From assembly GCA_007571105.1 (NCBI GenBank), contig RKRZ01000150.1:1-6817 (forward strand): a stretch of DNA of 6,817 nucleotides. Reading direction: 5' to 3'. The translations under genes and the position numbers were made by a program. This document shows, in pieces, positions 1 through 5,478 of the stretch (the stretch's first letter is position 1; every line of letters begins with the position of its first letter). This DNA is from Gammaproteobacteria bacterium (GTDB lineage: Bacteria > Pseudomonadota > Gammaproteobacteria > Poriferisulfidales > Poriferisulfidaceae). The notes under the pieces are model-generated. The model was given only the letters and a program-made list of their open reading frames with translations. It searched no databases and was not told where the DNA came from.

Positions 1-591
1 GAAGCCAGTGGCGTGGCGCATCTGAGCGCCCGCGACGACGCAGCCGCCCGTTTCATTCCCTATACCCGAAAGCGCCTGCGCTGGCATACGGACGGATACT
101 ATCAGGACGAGACGGCCAAAATCCGCAGTTTCCTGCTGCACTGCGCCGCGCCGGCACAGGACGGCGGCGCCAATCGCCTGCTTGACCCGCGTGCGCTTTA
201 TATTGCCCTGCGCGAAGAAGACCCCGCGCATATTGAGGTGCTGTCGCGCCCGGAGATCTTCACGGTGCCTCCCTATCAGGAAGACGGAATTGTGCAGCGT
301 CCTGCCTATTCCGGCACGGTTTTCTCACTGGATGAAGATCAACTGTACATGCGCTACACCGAACGCAGCGTTCATATTCGCTGGCAGCCAGAAGCGGAGG
401 TGGCCCTGATACGAATTCGCGAACTCCTGGAATCTCTGCCGCAGGCAACGCACGAACTCAAACTGGAGCCGGGATGCGGCTTCATCGCCCATAATGTGTT
501 GCACTGCCGCAGCGCCTACACCGATGTTCCTGAATCTCCCCGCCTGCTCTACCGGATTCGCTATCACGACCGGGTCTCTCCCCCATGTTGA
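1..591 (+). CDS. TauD/TfdA-family Fe(II)/2-oxoglutarate dioxygenase, 5' partial
   Basis: The frame is open from base 1, so the true start lies upstream. The GTG at 13 is only the first possible start codon in view. Numbering from that GTG, WHTDGYY gives the iron-binding His25 and Asp27. The distal ligand is His164 in HNVLHCRSAY, and Arg177 in PRLLYRIRY, 13 residues later, is the usual 2-oxoglutarate-binding arginine. This HxD...H...R order is the catalytic signature of the TauD/TfdA (clavaminate synthase-like) fold, which couples oxidation of an organic substrate to decarboxylation of 2-oxoglutarate. No signal peptide or membrane segment is visible in the part present, so the protein is probably cytoplasmic. 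The substrate cannot be read from the sequence. The stop (589-591) overlaps the next gene by 7 bases, which implies a shared transcript with the small protein and Cas6-like gene. I am confident of the family but not of the role. Confidence 0.85.
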   Translation, partial: EASGVAHLSARDDAAARFIPYTRKRLRWHTDGYYQDETAKIRSFLLHCAAPAQDGGANRLLDPRALYIALREEDPAHIEVLSRPEIFTVPPYQEDGIVQRPAYSGTVFSLDEDQLYMRYTERSVHIRWQPEAEVALIRIRELLESLPQATHELKLEPGCGFIAHNVLHCRSAYTDVPESPRLLYRIRYHDRVSPPC

Positions 592-779
592 CGCTCAGTG
601 AACTGTTGATTCAGCACCACGATCTCGTTTCCTTCGGTGAGCTCAAGGATCGGATTGCCGAACGCATTGATGCCGGAGAACGATTCCTCAATCTCGATGT
701 GCGCCCGCCCTTCGCGGACACGCCGACGGATTGGGAGGAGCAGCTGGAGAGTTTTTTCACAGCGCGACGTCCTGAATGA
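585..779 (+). CDS. Conserved-looking small hypothetical protein, 64 aa
   Basis: This is a short acidic protein (MLTLSELLIQHHDL... ending ...ESFFTARRPE) that I do not recognise. It has no signal peptide, cysteine pairs or membrane segment. It looks like a small soluble helical protein with a Pro/Asp-rich turn (DVRPPFADTPTDW, residues 38-50). Its reality is supported by its position. The ATG lies inside the end of the dioxygenase gene (7-base overlap), its TGA forms an ATGA overlap with the next start, and codon use resembles the neighbours. There is no Shine-Dalgarno sequence before the ATG (the preceding bases are pyrimidine-rich), so translation probably depends on coupling to the upstream gene. 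A partner or adaptor for one of the flanking proteins is possible but is only inferred from the operon. Confidence 0.65.
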   Translation: MLTLSELLIQHHDLVSFGELKDRIAERIDAGERFLNLDVRPPFADTPTDWEEQLESFFTARRPE

Positions 780-1465
780 TGCGTTGGGAAGACCCAACGA
801 CTCCGCCTCCGATTGCGATTACTGCCCAATCGGTGGATGTGCGCTACCGCATCCGCTGCCCGGCACTACCGGTTGATCATGCGCATGTTTTGAGAGAGGC
901 GCTGCTTGAATTTTGGCCCTGGCTCGCCGAAGAGGACAGTGCGGGCATTCACACCATTCATGGAGCTGAGTCCGGCAACGGCTGGATTCGCCCTGAAGAC
1001 CCCGCCAGTTATCTGCCGTTATCACGACGCACCCGGCTGGTCCTGCGCCTGCCTCGCCCACGTGTTGAGACAGCTCAAGAATTGTGCGACACCACGTTGC
1101 AATTGGGCCCGGATACTCTGGAAATTCAGGACGCGCAATTGCATCCCCTACAAGTGCACGAAACGGCATTTGCCCGTTACATCGCCATAGAAGCAGAAAA
1201 TGAAGATGACTTCTTGGCGGAATGCGCTGCGCAACTTCAGGCCCTGGACATCCACGCGCCCCGAATGTTGGCCGGGCGCATGCATACGGTTGCCAACGGA
1301 CAAACATCTCTGCTTTGCCGCAGTTTGATGCTCGATGGCCTCAAGCCTCAGGACTCCATACGTCTGCAGGAATTGGGGCTGGGCCCTCATCGTCTTTTAG
1401 GATGCGGGCTTTTCCTGCCGCACAAAAGCATCGCGGCCGTGGGCACGGCGGCAGAATTGGAGTGA
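776..1465 (+). CDS. Cas6/Cmx6-like RAMP protein (putative CRISPR-type RNA endoribonuclease), stand-alone
   Basis: This 229-aa protein resembles the Cas6/Cmx6 group annotated with type I-MYXAN systems. Features that suggest this are a first beta-strand (VDVRYRIRC, residues 20-28), an LSRRTRLVLRLP segment (82-93), and a C-terminal glycine-rich stretch GLGPHRLLGCGLFLPHK (201-217). That stretch looks like the G-rich loop that contacts RNA in RAMP-fold proteins. Cas6 enzymes cut CRISPR precursor RNA in repeats. Histidines at 35, 37, 59 and 62 are candidates for a catalytic base, but I cannot say which, if any. The ATG at 776 overlaps the preceding stop (ATGA) and a second ATG follows at 779. No Shine-Dalgarno is close, so translation is probably coupled. 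There is no CRISPR array or other cas gene in the window, and the upstream partner is a dioxygenase. The activity may therefore be on another RNA. Family assignment is by recognised motifs only. Confidence 0.6.
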   Translation: MMRWEDPTTPPPIAITAQSVDVRYRIRCPALPVDHAHVLREALLEFWPWLAEEDSAGIHTIHGAESGNGWIRPEDPASYLPLSRRTRLVLRLPRPRVETAQELCDTTLQLGPDTLEIQDAQLHPLQVHETAFARYIAIEAENEDDFLAECAAQLQALDIHAPRMLAGRMHTVANGQTSLLCRSLMLDGLKPQDSIRLQELGLGPHRLLGCGLFLPHKSIAAVGTAAELE

Positions 1466-1509
1466 TGGCTCTTCGAGGTTGTGGGGGAAGAATTCGTTGC
1501 GAAATTGAA

Positions 1510-1628
1510 CAGAATTAAATGAGGGGAGTTGTCTGGGTTAGTTGACAAAATCAGAATTTAGCCTTTATATTCATGCCGTCTCAATTACATTAGAAATAGA
1601 CTTTTTGGTCAGAATTAAATGCTCCCCT
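1510..1628. repeat. 12-bp direct repeat with abutting 7-bp inverted arms
   Basis: CAGAATTAAATG occurs at 1510-1521 and again at 1610-1621, exactly 100 bases apart. The first copy is followed by AGGGGAG (1522-1528) and the second by CTCCCCT (1622-1628), which are exact reverse complements. A partial third copy (TCAGAATTTA) lies at 1551-1560. These repeats are directly visible. Their meaning is not: they could be the remnant of a small insertion or a recombination scar at the island boundary. Confidence 0.5.
1542..1571 (+). promoter_or_regulatory. Near-consensus sigma-70-like promoter pointing into the 3' end of abiEii
   Basis: TTGACA at 1542-1547 is a perfect -35 box, and TATATT at 1566-1571 matches the -10 consensus at five of six positions. 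The spacer is 18 bases. Transcription would start near 1578 and run rightward, antisense to the abiEii tail. No rightward gene lies downstream. It might make an antisense or small RNA, or it may be a chance match in AT-rich DNA. Confidence 0.35.
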
Positions 1629-1644
1629 GCAATTTCATGGAAAC

Positions 1645-1803
1645 TCAAACAGCTTCGCAGACAATTAATTCGATAGCGTATCGAGGACGGAATGTCTGGT
1701 CGGTCACTTCGACTGTCTGTATTTGATCAAAACGATAACGCTGACATTCTCCGGTATCGGTCTGAATGGCGCACAAGATCAAACTTCCGTCGAGTGTTCG
1801 GCG
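1645..1803 (-). pseudogene. Severed 3' end of abiEii: C-terminal half of a WYL-like domain
   Basis: This segment encodes 52 residues starting RRTLDGSLIL, with QRYRFDQIQTVEV and FRPRYAIEL further on, and a TGA at 1645-1647. The pattern of a strand pair, a basic 'YRxDxI' stretch and a terminal 'FxPRYxIEL' is that of the second half of WYL domains. WYL domains are small SH3-like ligand-sensing folds, usually found in transcription regulators. The segment has no usable start of its own except a TTG at 1836 inside the insertion's terminal repeat. Read in the same frame across the duplicated target it joins exactly to codon 342 of abiEii at 4453. It is therefore the detached end of that gene and is unlikely to give a functional product alone. 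Confidence 0.85.
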
Positions 1804-1811
1804 TAATGAAA
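1804..1811. repeat. Target site duplication, left copy (TAATGAAA)
   Basis: The eight bases TAATGAAA lie immediately outside the left inverted repeat and match 4453-4460 exactly. Eight bases is the duplication length known for the IS1595 family. Confidence 0.95.
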
Positions 1812-1835
1812 GGGAACTATATACAAGCGTTGACA
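1812..1835 (+). repeat. Left terminal inverted repeat (24 bp)
   Basis: It begins GGGAACTATATACAAGC and ends GTTGACA, and is identical to the reverse complement of 4429-4452. Similarity stops right after position 1835, where the left end continues AGCATG and the right end GAAGGG. Transposase is expected to bind and cut here. Confidence 0.95.
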
Positions 1836-1842
1836 AGCATGC

Positions 1843-1995
1843 TCATACTTCCTTGATTGTCGGTCTGCCTGACCTATCGACTCGCATCACAAACTTGCGC
1901 TCCAAGTCTGCTTTGGTCGGTTTCGGTATGCGCTGGTGAGGAACTGCGCGCATTCGCAACAGTGCACGGATCGCTTTTCCCAGTCTCTTGTTCAT
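1843..1995 (-). CDS. Small basic hypothetical protein, 50 aa, last gene of the element's operon
   Basis: This short ORF starts with ATG at 1995-1993 and ends with TGA at 1845-1843. It reads MNKRLGKAIRALLRMRAV..., with ...KADLERKFVMRVDRSG... further on and ...IKEV at the end. It is rich in Arg and Lys and has no cysteine. The first 16 residues could form a basic amphipathic helix. Three things support it. Its ATG overlaps the endonuclease stop as ATGA, a GGAG ribosome binding site (2004-2007 on the opposite strand) sits 8 bases upstream, and it fills the otherwise empty space up to 7 bases from the inverted repeat. I recognise no family. A nucleic-acid-binding or regulatory helper for the restriction-modification genes or for the transposase is possible, inferred only from charge and position. 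Confidence 0.6.
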   Translation of the reverse strand: MNKRLGKAIRALLRMRAVPHQRIPKPTKADLERKFVMRVDRSGRPTIKEV

Positions 1996-2501
1996 TTCTG
2001 AAACTCCACGATAAACTCGGTTAGTGCATCACTGAACTCACTGATAGGTTTCAGGTCTTTCTTGCCTTTGGTGAGTTTGTAGGATGCGTTTGCATTCTTT
2101 TCCATAGAAGCCAATTTTCCAGCCCTCCCTATCAAAACTTCCGCTTTCGACCACAGGCCGAAATAGATACTGTCAGGGCCGACGCCCAAGCACAAGGCTG
2201 CATCGTAAGGGCGATGGTAGCGCAAATGGTTGAATTGGAATTTTCCGCCAACATCTTCTGTTGCCGTTTTCACTTCAAACTCCACCCCTTCGATCCGCAA
2301 GTCCCACGGGCCGCGTCTGGTATCCGATCTTTCGCATTTGAAGCCCAGTGAATCACAAAGAGCCTTGACGAAATCCTGCCCTACCGAACCGACATGAGAA
2401 TTGGATATTCGCTTGATATGCTCGAAAGGAGCATCCAGCCACTTGTCCGCATCGGCGTATTCAGACAGAACTACCGACAGGATTTCAAGCGGGTCGGTCA
2501 T
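1992..2501 (-). CDS. Putative type II restriction endonuclease, PD-(D/E)xK fold, 169 aa
   Basis: The protein has a nuclease-like core. GSVGQDFVKALCDSLGF (residues 38-54) supplies the first helix with a conserved-type Gln/Asp. Next comes GPWDLRI with Asp67, then VEFEVKTAT with Glu76 and Lys78, giving D-x8-E-x-K as in PD-(D/E)xK nucleases. A later stretch, FNHLRYHRPYDAALCLGV (90-107) with IYFGLW after it, resembles the strand that follows the active site in several restriction enzymes. It would cut DNA at the site protected by the methyltransferase encoded just upstream, whose 3' end it overlaps by 17 bases; the site itself cannot be predicted. The short length (169 aa) suits a minimal type II enzyme acting as a dimer. 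The ATG at 2501 has only a weak ribosome binding site, so coupled translation after the methyltransferase is likely. Confidence 0.75.
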   Translation of the reverse strand: MTDPLEILSVVLSEYADADKWLDAPFEHIKRISNSHVGSVGQDFVKALCDSLGFKCERSDTRRGPWDLRIEGVEFEVKTATEDVGGKFQFNHLRYHRPYDAALCLGVGPDSIYFGLWSKAEVLIGRAGKLASMEKNANASYKLTKGKKDLKPISEFSDALTEFIVEFQK

Positions 2502-3429
2502 CCACTAATCCCGCGTCAGTAATGGCCTTTCGGATATGGCACATGCTGATATGTCGGCAGTTGTGCGCCGCCAAGTTGCTGTATTTGCTCCAGTCCGTGT
2601 TGCGTAGGATTGTAGCAATCTCACGCCTGTCTTTCTTTATGACAATCCCGTATCCGCATACATATCGAACTTGGTTGAAATCCCGAACCAGCGTAGGAGG
2701 GTCATTGTAGAAAGTCCGTTGCAGGAAATAATCGGCCTCCCGCATCCGTTCCTGTCCGCATAGCCGTTCTTTTCGATTGTCCACAGTGAACAGGTCGATC
2801 CACTGCTCGCATGATGGGACATGGCTAGCATTGTTCACGCCCCTTTGCCAGACCTGCCAAAGTGCATTTATCTTTACTGAATTGCCATCTGCATCTACAA
2901 AAGAATCCTGTGGCAGGCACTCCATATAAACGAGCCTCAATCCCTCTACGCGGTGTTTCGGGCTTCCCTTCCCATCGCTTTGAAAAGCCATCGGTAATAT
3001 CATCCCGACATAATCCGAAAAGGTGGCCGCATGATTGACAAATGCCAGAGCCAACCATGCCCGATAGCCGAAAGGCGGGTTACCGACTACTGCAATCCTG
3101 CGCCCGTTTTTTGGTGGTGTCCACAAAAGAAAATCGGCTTGCTCATAATCCGGCTTGAACTGAACCAGATCCAGACCAATCCGCCTGTCTGGTGGCAGAA
3201 GGTCGTAGAACGCTCCCATACCTGCGGAAGGCTCAATGAATTTGTAGTTTTCGACCCGCGCCCCATCCTGACCCATCCATTGACATAGCGACTTGTAACA
3301 GGTTTCGGCAATTTCTGGTCGCGTGAAAAACTGATCCAGACCTACGCTTTCAGGGTCAACCCAATGAGGAATTTGGGGATTATCCGCCCACCCCAAGTTG
3401 CGTTCATGGAGGGCAAGTGCATCCTGCAT
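2485..3429 (-). CDS. N6-adenine DNA methyltransferase of the restriction-modification system, about 314 aa
   Basis: Motifs occur in the usual order for adenine methyltransferases with the SAM-binding region first. DQFFTRPEIAE (about residues 32-42) corresponds to motif X. FIEPSAGMGAF (64-74) is motif I, binding S-adenosylmethionine, and GLDL (85-88) supplies the acidic residue of motif II. NPPFG (117-121) is the catalytic motif IV. The C-terminal half has no recognisable motif and probably recognises the target. The neighbouring endonuclease makes host protection the likely job. Two starts are possible: ATG at 3429, overlapping the transposase stop as TGATG, or TTG at 3432. A GAGGAG ribosome binding site (3441-3446) is 11 bases from the ATG and 8 from the TTG, so the choice is uncertain by one residue. 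Either way translation appears coupled to the transposase gene. Confidence 0.88.
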   Translation of the reverse strand: MQDALALHERNLGWADNPQIPHWVDPESVGLDQFFTRPEIAETCYKSLCQWMGQDGARVENYKFIEPSAGMGAFYDLLPPDRRIGLDLVQFKPDYEQADFLLWTPPKNGRRIAVVGNPPFGYRAWLALAFVNHAATFSDYVGMILPMAFQSDGKGSPKHRVEGLRLVYMECLPQDSFVDADGNSVKINALWQVWQRGVNNASHVPSCEQWIDLFTVDNRKERLCGQERMREADYFLQRTFYNDPPTLVRDFNQVRYVCGYGIVIKKDRREIATILRNTDWSKYSNLAAHNCRHISMCHIRKAITDAGLVDDRPA

Positions 3430-4355
3430 CAAGACACCAACTCCTCGTAGGTAATAGTCTTTCCGACCATTGCCCGAAACAGATCATCCAGTCTGTCCTG
3501 TGTGTCGCGCTCGCAGTTGCCTTCGTTCAGGCGGAAAGAGAACTCATCCACATATTTGCGGCAGTGCTTACGGCTCCAGTTATGGTAGACGCCGTTGTAG
3601 CCCCTTTTCAACACCGCCCAGACAGATTCAATTCCGTTCGTATGCGCCATGCCATTGACATACTCCTTTGCGGAGTGCTTGACACTAGTATGATTATACA
3701 AAAGTCCGTCTAGCCCAGAATAGCCCCCGTGGTCATCCGTGTAGAGAGTTGATCCCAGTTCTACATTCTCGTGGATTGCCTGTTGCAATGTGAACTGGTC
3801 GGCATTCGCAATGGGATACATCTTGACGCGCCCCTTGCGCTCACGCATGCCCAGCACAGCCTGTTTACCGACTGCGCCTCTACCTGCTTTCAGTTTCTTG
3901 TTTGAGTGCTTGTTGCGCTCCTTGCCGCCCAAATAGGTTTCGTCAACTTCAACTGCTCCGCCCAACGCTTCCATTTGCGATCCACAAGAGACGCGAAGAC
4001 GGTGGAGCATAAACCATGCTGTTTTCTGTGTGGTCTTCAATTCCTTACTGATTTGTAGAGAGGATACGCCTTTCCTAGATGTCATCAACAAGTAGGCCAA
4101 GAAAATCCACTTGTGAATGCCGACCTTGCCGTATTCCAGCGGTGTGTTAGTCCACGCATTGAAGTATTGTCTGCACCAGCCGCACCAGTAGCGACCGACT
4201 TTCTTTTGCTCAGTGATTTTGTCTGCCGCACCACAACGGACACAGCAAGGGGTATCTCCCCATCGGATATGTTCCAAATAAGCGATGGCTTCTTGCTCCG
4301 TTGGATATGCCCGCATCAATTCAAACAAGCTTAATGTTTTCGCAATTCTTTTCAT
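3429..4355 (-). CDS. IS1595-family (ISXO2-like) transposase, 308 aa
   Basis: The N-terminus has a zinc ribbon with cysteine pairs C38/C41 (CVRC) and C58/C61 (CGWC). A helical DNA-binding segment follows (about 85-120, SSLQISKELKTTQKTAWFML). The catalytic core contains VEVDETYLGGK with Asp138, YTDDHGGY with Asp207, and HTNGIESVWAVLKRG with Asn240, Glu243 and Lys250. This matches the ISXO2-like DDE-type domain (DDN/E...K). The length fits an intact family member and there is no frameshift. It acts on the 24-bp inverted repeats and should leave an 8-bp duplication, which is what is seen. The ATG at 4355 lacks a clear ribosome binding site but has a near-consensus promoter upstream. Its stop overlaps the methyltransferase start, so it heads a four-gene operon. 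Confidence 0.95.
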   Translation of the reverse strand: MKRIAKTLSLFELMRAYPTEQEAIAYLEHIRWGDTPCCVRCGAADKITEQKKVGRYWCGWCRQYFNAWTNTPLEYGKVGIHKWIFLAYLLMTSRKGVSSLQISKELKTTQKTAWFMLHRLRVSCGSQMEALGGAVEVDETYLGGKERNKHSNKKLKAGRGAVGKQAVLGMRERKGRVKMYPIANADQFTLQQAIHENVELGSTLYTDDHGGYSGLDGLLYNHTSVKHSAKEYVNGMAHTNGIESVWAVLKRGYNGVYHNWSRKHCRKYVDEFSFRLNEGNCERDTQDRLDDLFRAMVGKTITYEELVS

Positions 4356-4386
4356 GTCATAAATAGTCAGTAATGTAACGCTCTCA

Positions 4387-4414
4387 ATTATACATAAAAA
4401 GGAAAGTTTGTCAA
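4387..4414 (-). promoter_or_regulatory. Promoter of the transposase/restriction-modification operon
   Basis: On the minus strand TTGACA (4414-4409) and TATAAT (4392-4387) are both perfect sigma-70 boxes with a 16-base spacer. Transcription would begin near 4380, about 25 bases before the transposase ATG. It lies inside the element, 14 bases from the inverted repeat, so the element brings its own promoter. The stop codon of the truncated abiEii frame (4411-4413) falls inside the -35 box. Confidence 0.75.
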
Positions 4415-5478
4415 TTCTTATTCCCTTCTGTCAACGCTTGTATATAGTTCCCTAATGAAAAGGGTTCGATCAAGTAAGTGGCTTCGTTATAGTCCAAGCG
4501 AACACATGATCTGTTGGTTGCAGCAAATCGAATGATTTCAAGAATACCCATTTCTCTGGCATCCACGCTCAGATTTCTTGCTGGCGCAGACACTACCTCT
4601 TCATCTGATCTAACTGGAAAACGCTCTGGCGCTGTGGGGGCAATATCTCTTTCAAACCACGCAAAGAATTCTGGAAGTGTGTCCCAGAATGCCTCGAAGG
4701 GCAGAGATGCTGGCAACTGATGTCCTAACATCGCCTGCCAGTCTGCTGCCAACTCATCCCGAAACACTTGAAATGCGTCTAGGCTGGGAATCGGCACACT
4801 TTTAAAGTCGCATTTCTTTCCTACAATTTCACGAATGGCTGATGCAGTGGGTCGCAATGTCTCATTTCGAAAGAGGTTAATTACGTCATACAAGTCTCTC
4901 GGACTTGCACGTTTACCTAGGGCTCGAATTTTCTCGCCTAAAATCTCTTCGAAGGTATAGCAACGAATGGTTGCCTCCGTTTCGGGACAGTCCGTATAGA
5001 GATGGGCTATTGGCCGCTGGATAGGCGAATGTACCAGCAGTTCATCGGCAGTAAGGTCTAACTTGATCCGTGGGGGACTGCCACCAGGCTGCAGGGGGCC
5101 ACGGTAATAAAGTCGTCCCTCACAATTGAGACCGTTGCGTCGGTTCCGATAGACCTCGAAGCGAAATCGGTCCGTCAAAATCTCTATGCCGGTGTTGTCG
5201 TAAACCCATGCAACAATGTCGGTAAATGCTTCGTGGAGAGTTTGCTCGTCCAGTTGGCTTTCACTTGCAACTGTGAAATCCAAATCTTCTGAGAAGCGGT
5301 AAGTTTCAACGTGACATTTCTTCAGGCAAGTGCCGCCTTTGAAGGCCCATGTGGATGCCAGCTCTGAATGAATTGCTATCCCGGCCAGTAACCAACTGAG
5401 AACGTAGTCTTTTTCTACAACATCCGGGCGAAGACCTAATGCTCCGGAAAGTTCGAGGATTTCGCCACGATCAATCAT
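4411..5478 (-). CDS. abiEii: AbiEii/AbiGii-family nucleotidyltransferase toxin, 3' end replaced by insertion
   Basis: The protein has the DNA polymerase beta-like nucleotidyltransferase signature of type IV toxins. AFKGGTCLKK (45-54) followed by RFSEDLDF (61-68, Asp65 and Asp67) forms the active site. IKLDL (138-142) gives the next acidic strand, and EEILGEKIRALGKR (177-190) with SPRDLYD (192-198) forms the last two motifs. In the family such enzymes transfer nucleotides to an RNA acceptor and stop growth. The catalytic part is complete. Residues 315-342 (IIRFAATNRSC... to IEPFSL) begin a WYL-like domain that is cut after Leu342 by the element and replaced by 13 foreign residues. The intact gene would have 394 codons. 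The ATG is supported by GGGAGGAGG (5488-5496), 9 bases upstream, and overlaps the antitoxin gene by 8 bases. Whether the truncated toxin is active is unknown. Confidence 0.9.
   Translation of the reverse strand: MIDRGEILELSGALGLRPDVVEKDYVLSWLLAGIAIHSELASTWAFKGGTCLKKCHVETYRFSEDLDFTVASESQLDEQTLHEAFTDIVAWVYDNTGIEILTDRFRFEVYRNRRNGLNCEGRLYYRGPLQPGGSPPRIKLDLTADELLVHSPIQRPIAHLYTDCPETEATIRCYTFEEILGEKIRALGKRASPRDLYDVINLFRNETLRPTASAIREIVGKKCDFKSVPIPSLDAFQVFRDELAADWQAMLGHQLPASLPFEAFWDTLPEFFAWFERDIAPTAPERFPVRSDEEVVSAPARNLSVDAREMGILEIIRFAATNRSCVRLDYNEATYLIEPFSLGNYIQALTEGNKN
4429..4452 (-). repeat. Right terminal inverted repeat (24 bp)
   Basis: On the minus strand it begins GGGAACTATATACAAGC and ends GTTGACA, matching 1812-1835 at all 24 positions. 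It adds in-frame codons to the interrupted abiEii gene, beginning G-N-Y-I-Q. Confidence 0.95.
4453..4460. repeat. Target site duplication, right copy (TAATGAAA)
   Basis: It is identical to 1804-1811 and directly abuts the right inverted repeat. On the coding strand it forms part of the codons for Phe340, Ser341 and Leu342 of abiEii. Confidence 0.95.

Larger units (their letters stand above)
1466..1644. other. Intergenic region between convergent genes
   Basis: This 179-base AT-rich gap separates the end of the rightward operon from the 3' end of the leftward abiEii gene. It holds no ORF that I would call. A weak TCTTC/GAAGA inverted repeat (about 1470-1491) follows the Cas6-like stop but has no T-run, so I do not call a terminator. 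The gap also contains a rightward promoter-like pair and a 12-base direct repeat, listed separately. The change in composition from the GC-rich left segment to the AT-richer right segment begins here. Confidence 0.6.
1812..4452 (-). mobile_element. IS1595-family insertion element carrying a restriction-modification operon (2641 bp)
   Basis: The boundaries are fixed by two perfect 24-bp terminal inverted repeats and a perfect 8-bp direct duplication of the target. Between them lie, all leftward, an ISXO2/IS1595-type transposase, an adenine DNA methyltransferase, a PD-(D/E)xK nuclease and a 50-aa basic protein, with overlaps at every junction. A simple IS1595-family member is about 1 kb with only the transposase, so more than half of this element is passenger DNA. 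It interrupts the abiEii toxin gene in the same orientation. Perfect repeats, a perfect duplication and an undamaged target frame indicate a recent insertion that is probably still mobile. Family membership comes from the transposase motifs; the ends come from direct reading. Confidence 0.95.

Noticed and set aside
819..1307. 162-aa open frame on the minus strand opposite the Cas6-like gene
   Set aside because: It is a shadow of the GC-rich coding strand. It has no motif and no ribosome binding site, and the plus-strand frame has operon overlaps and family-like motifs.
1510..1621. Reading the 12-bp direct repeats as target duplications of an 88-bp miniature element
   Set aside because: The enclosed sequence lacks inverted terminal repeats, and 12-bp duplications fit no family I could identify. 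The AGGGGAG/CTCCCCT arms lie one inside and one outside the repeats. Kept only as an unexplained repeat.
1522..1628. AGGGGAG/CTCCCCT as a transcription terminator hairpin
   Set aside because: The loop would be about 93 bases and no T-run follows.
1..1644. CRISPR array beside the Cas6-like gene
   Set aside because: No regularly spaced direct repeats of 25-40 bases occur anywhere in the window.
1645..1836. Independent 63-aa gene starting at 1836
   Set aside because: Its start would be a TTG inside the inverted repeat, and its frame is the exact continuation of abiEii, so it is a fragment rather than a gene.
3031..3311. Open frames on both strands within the methyltransferase gene
   Set aside because: They overlap the methyltransferase motif I and IV region and have unnatural composition, so they are shadows.
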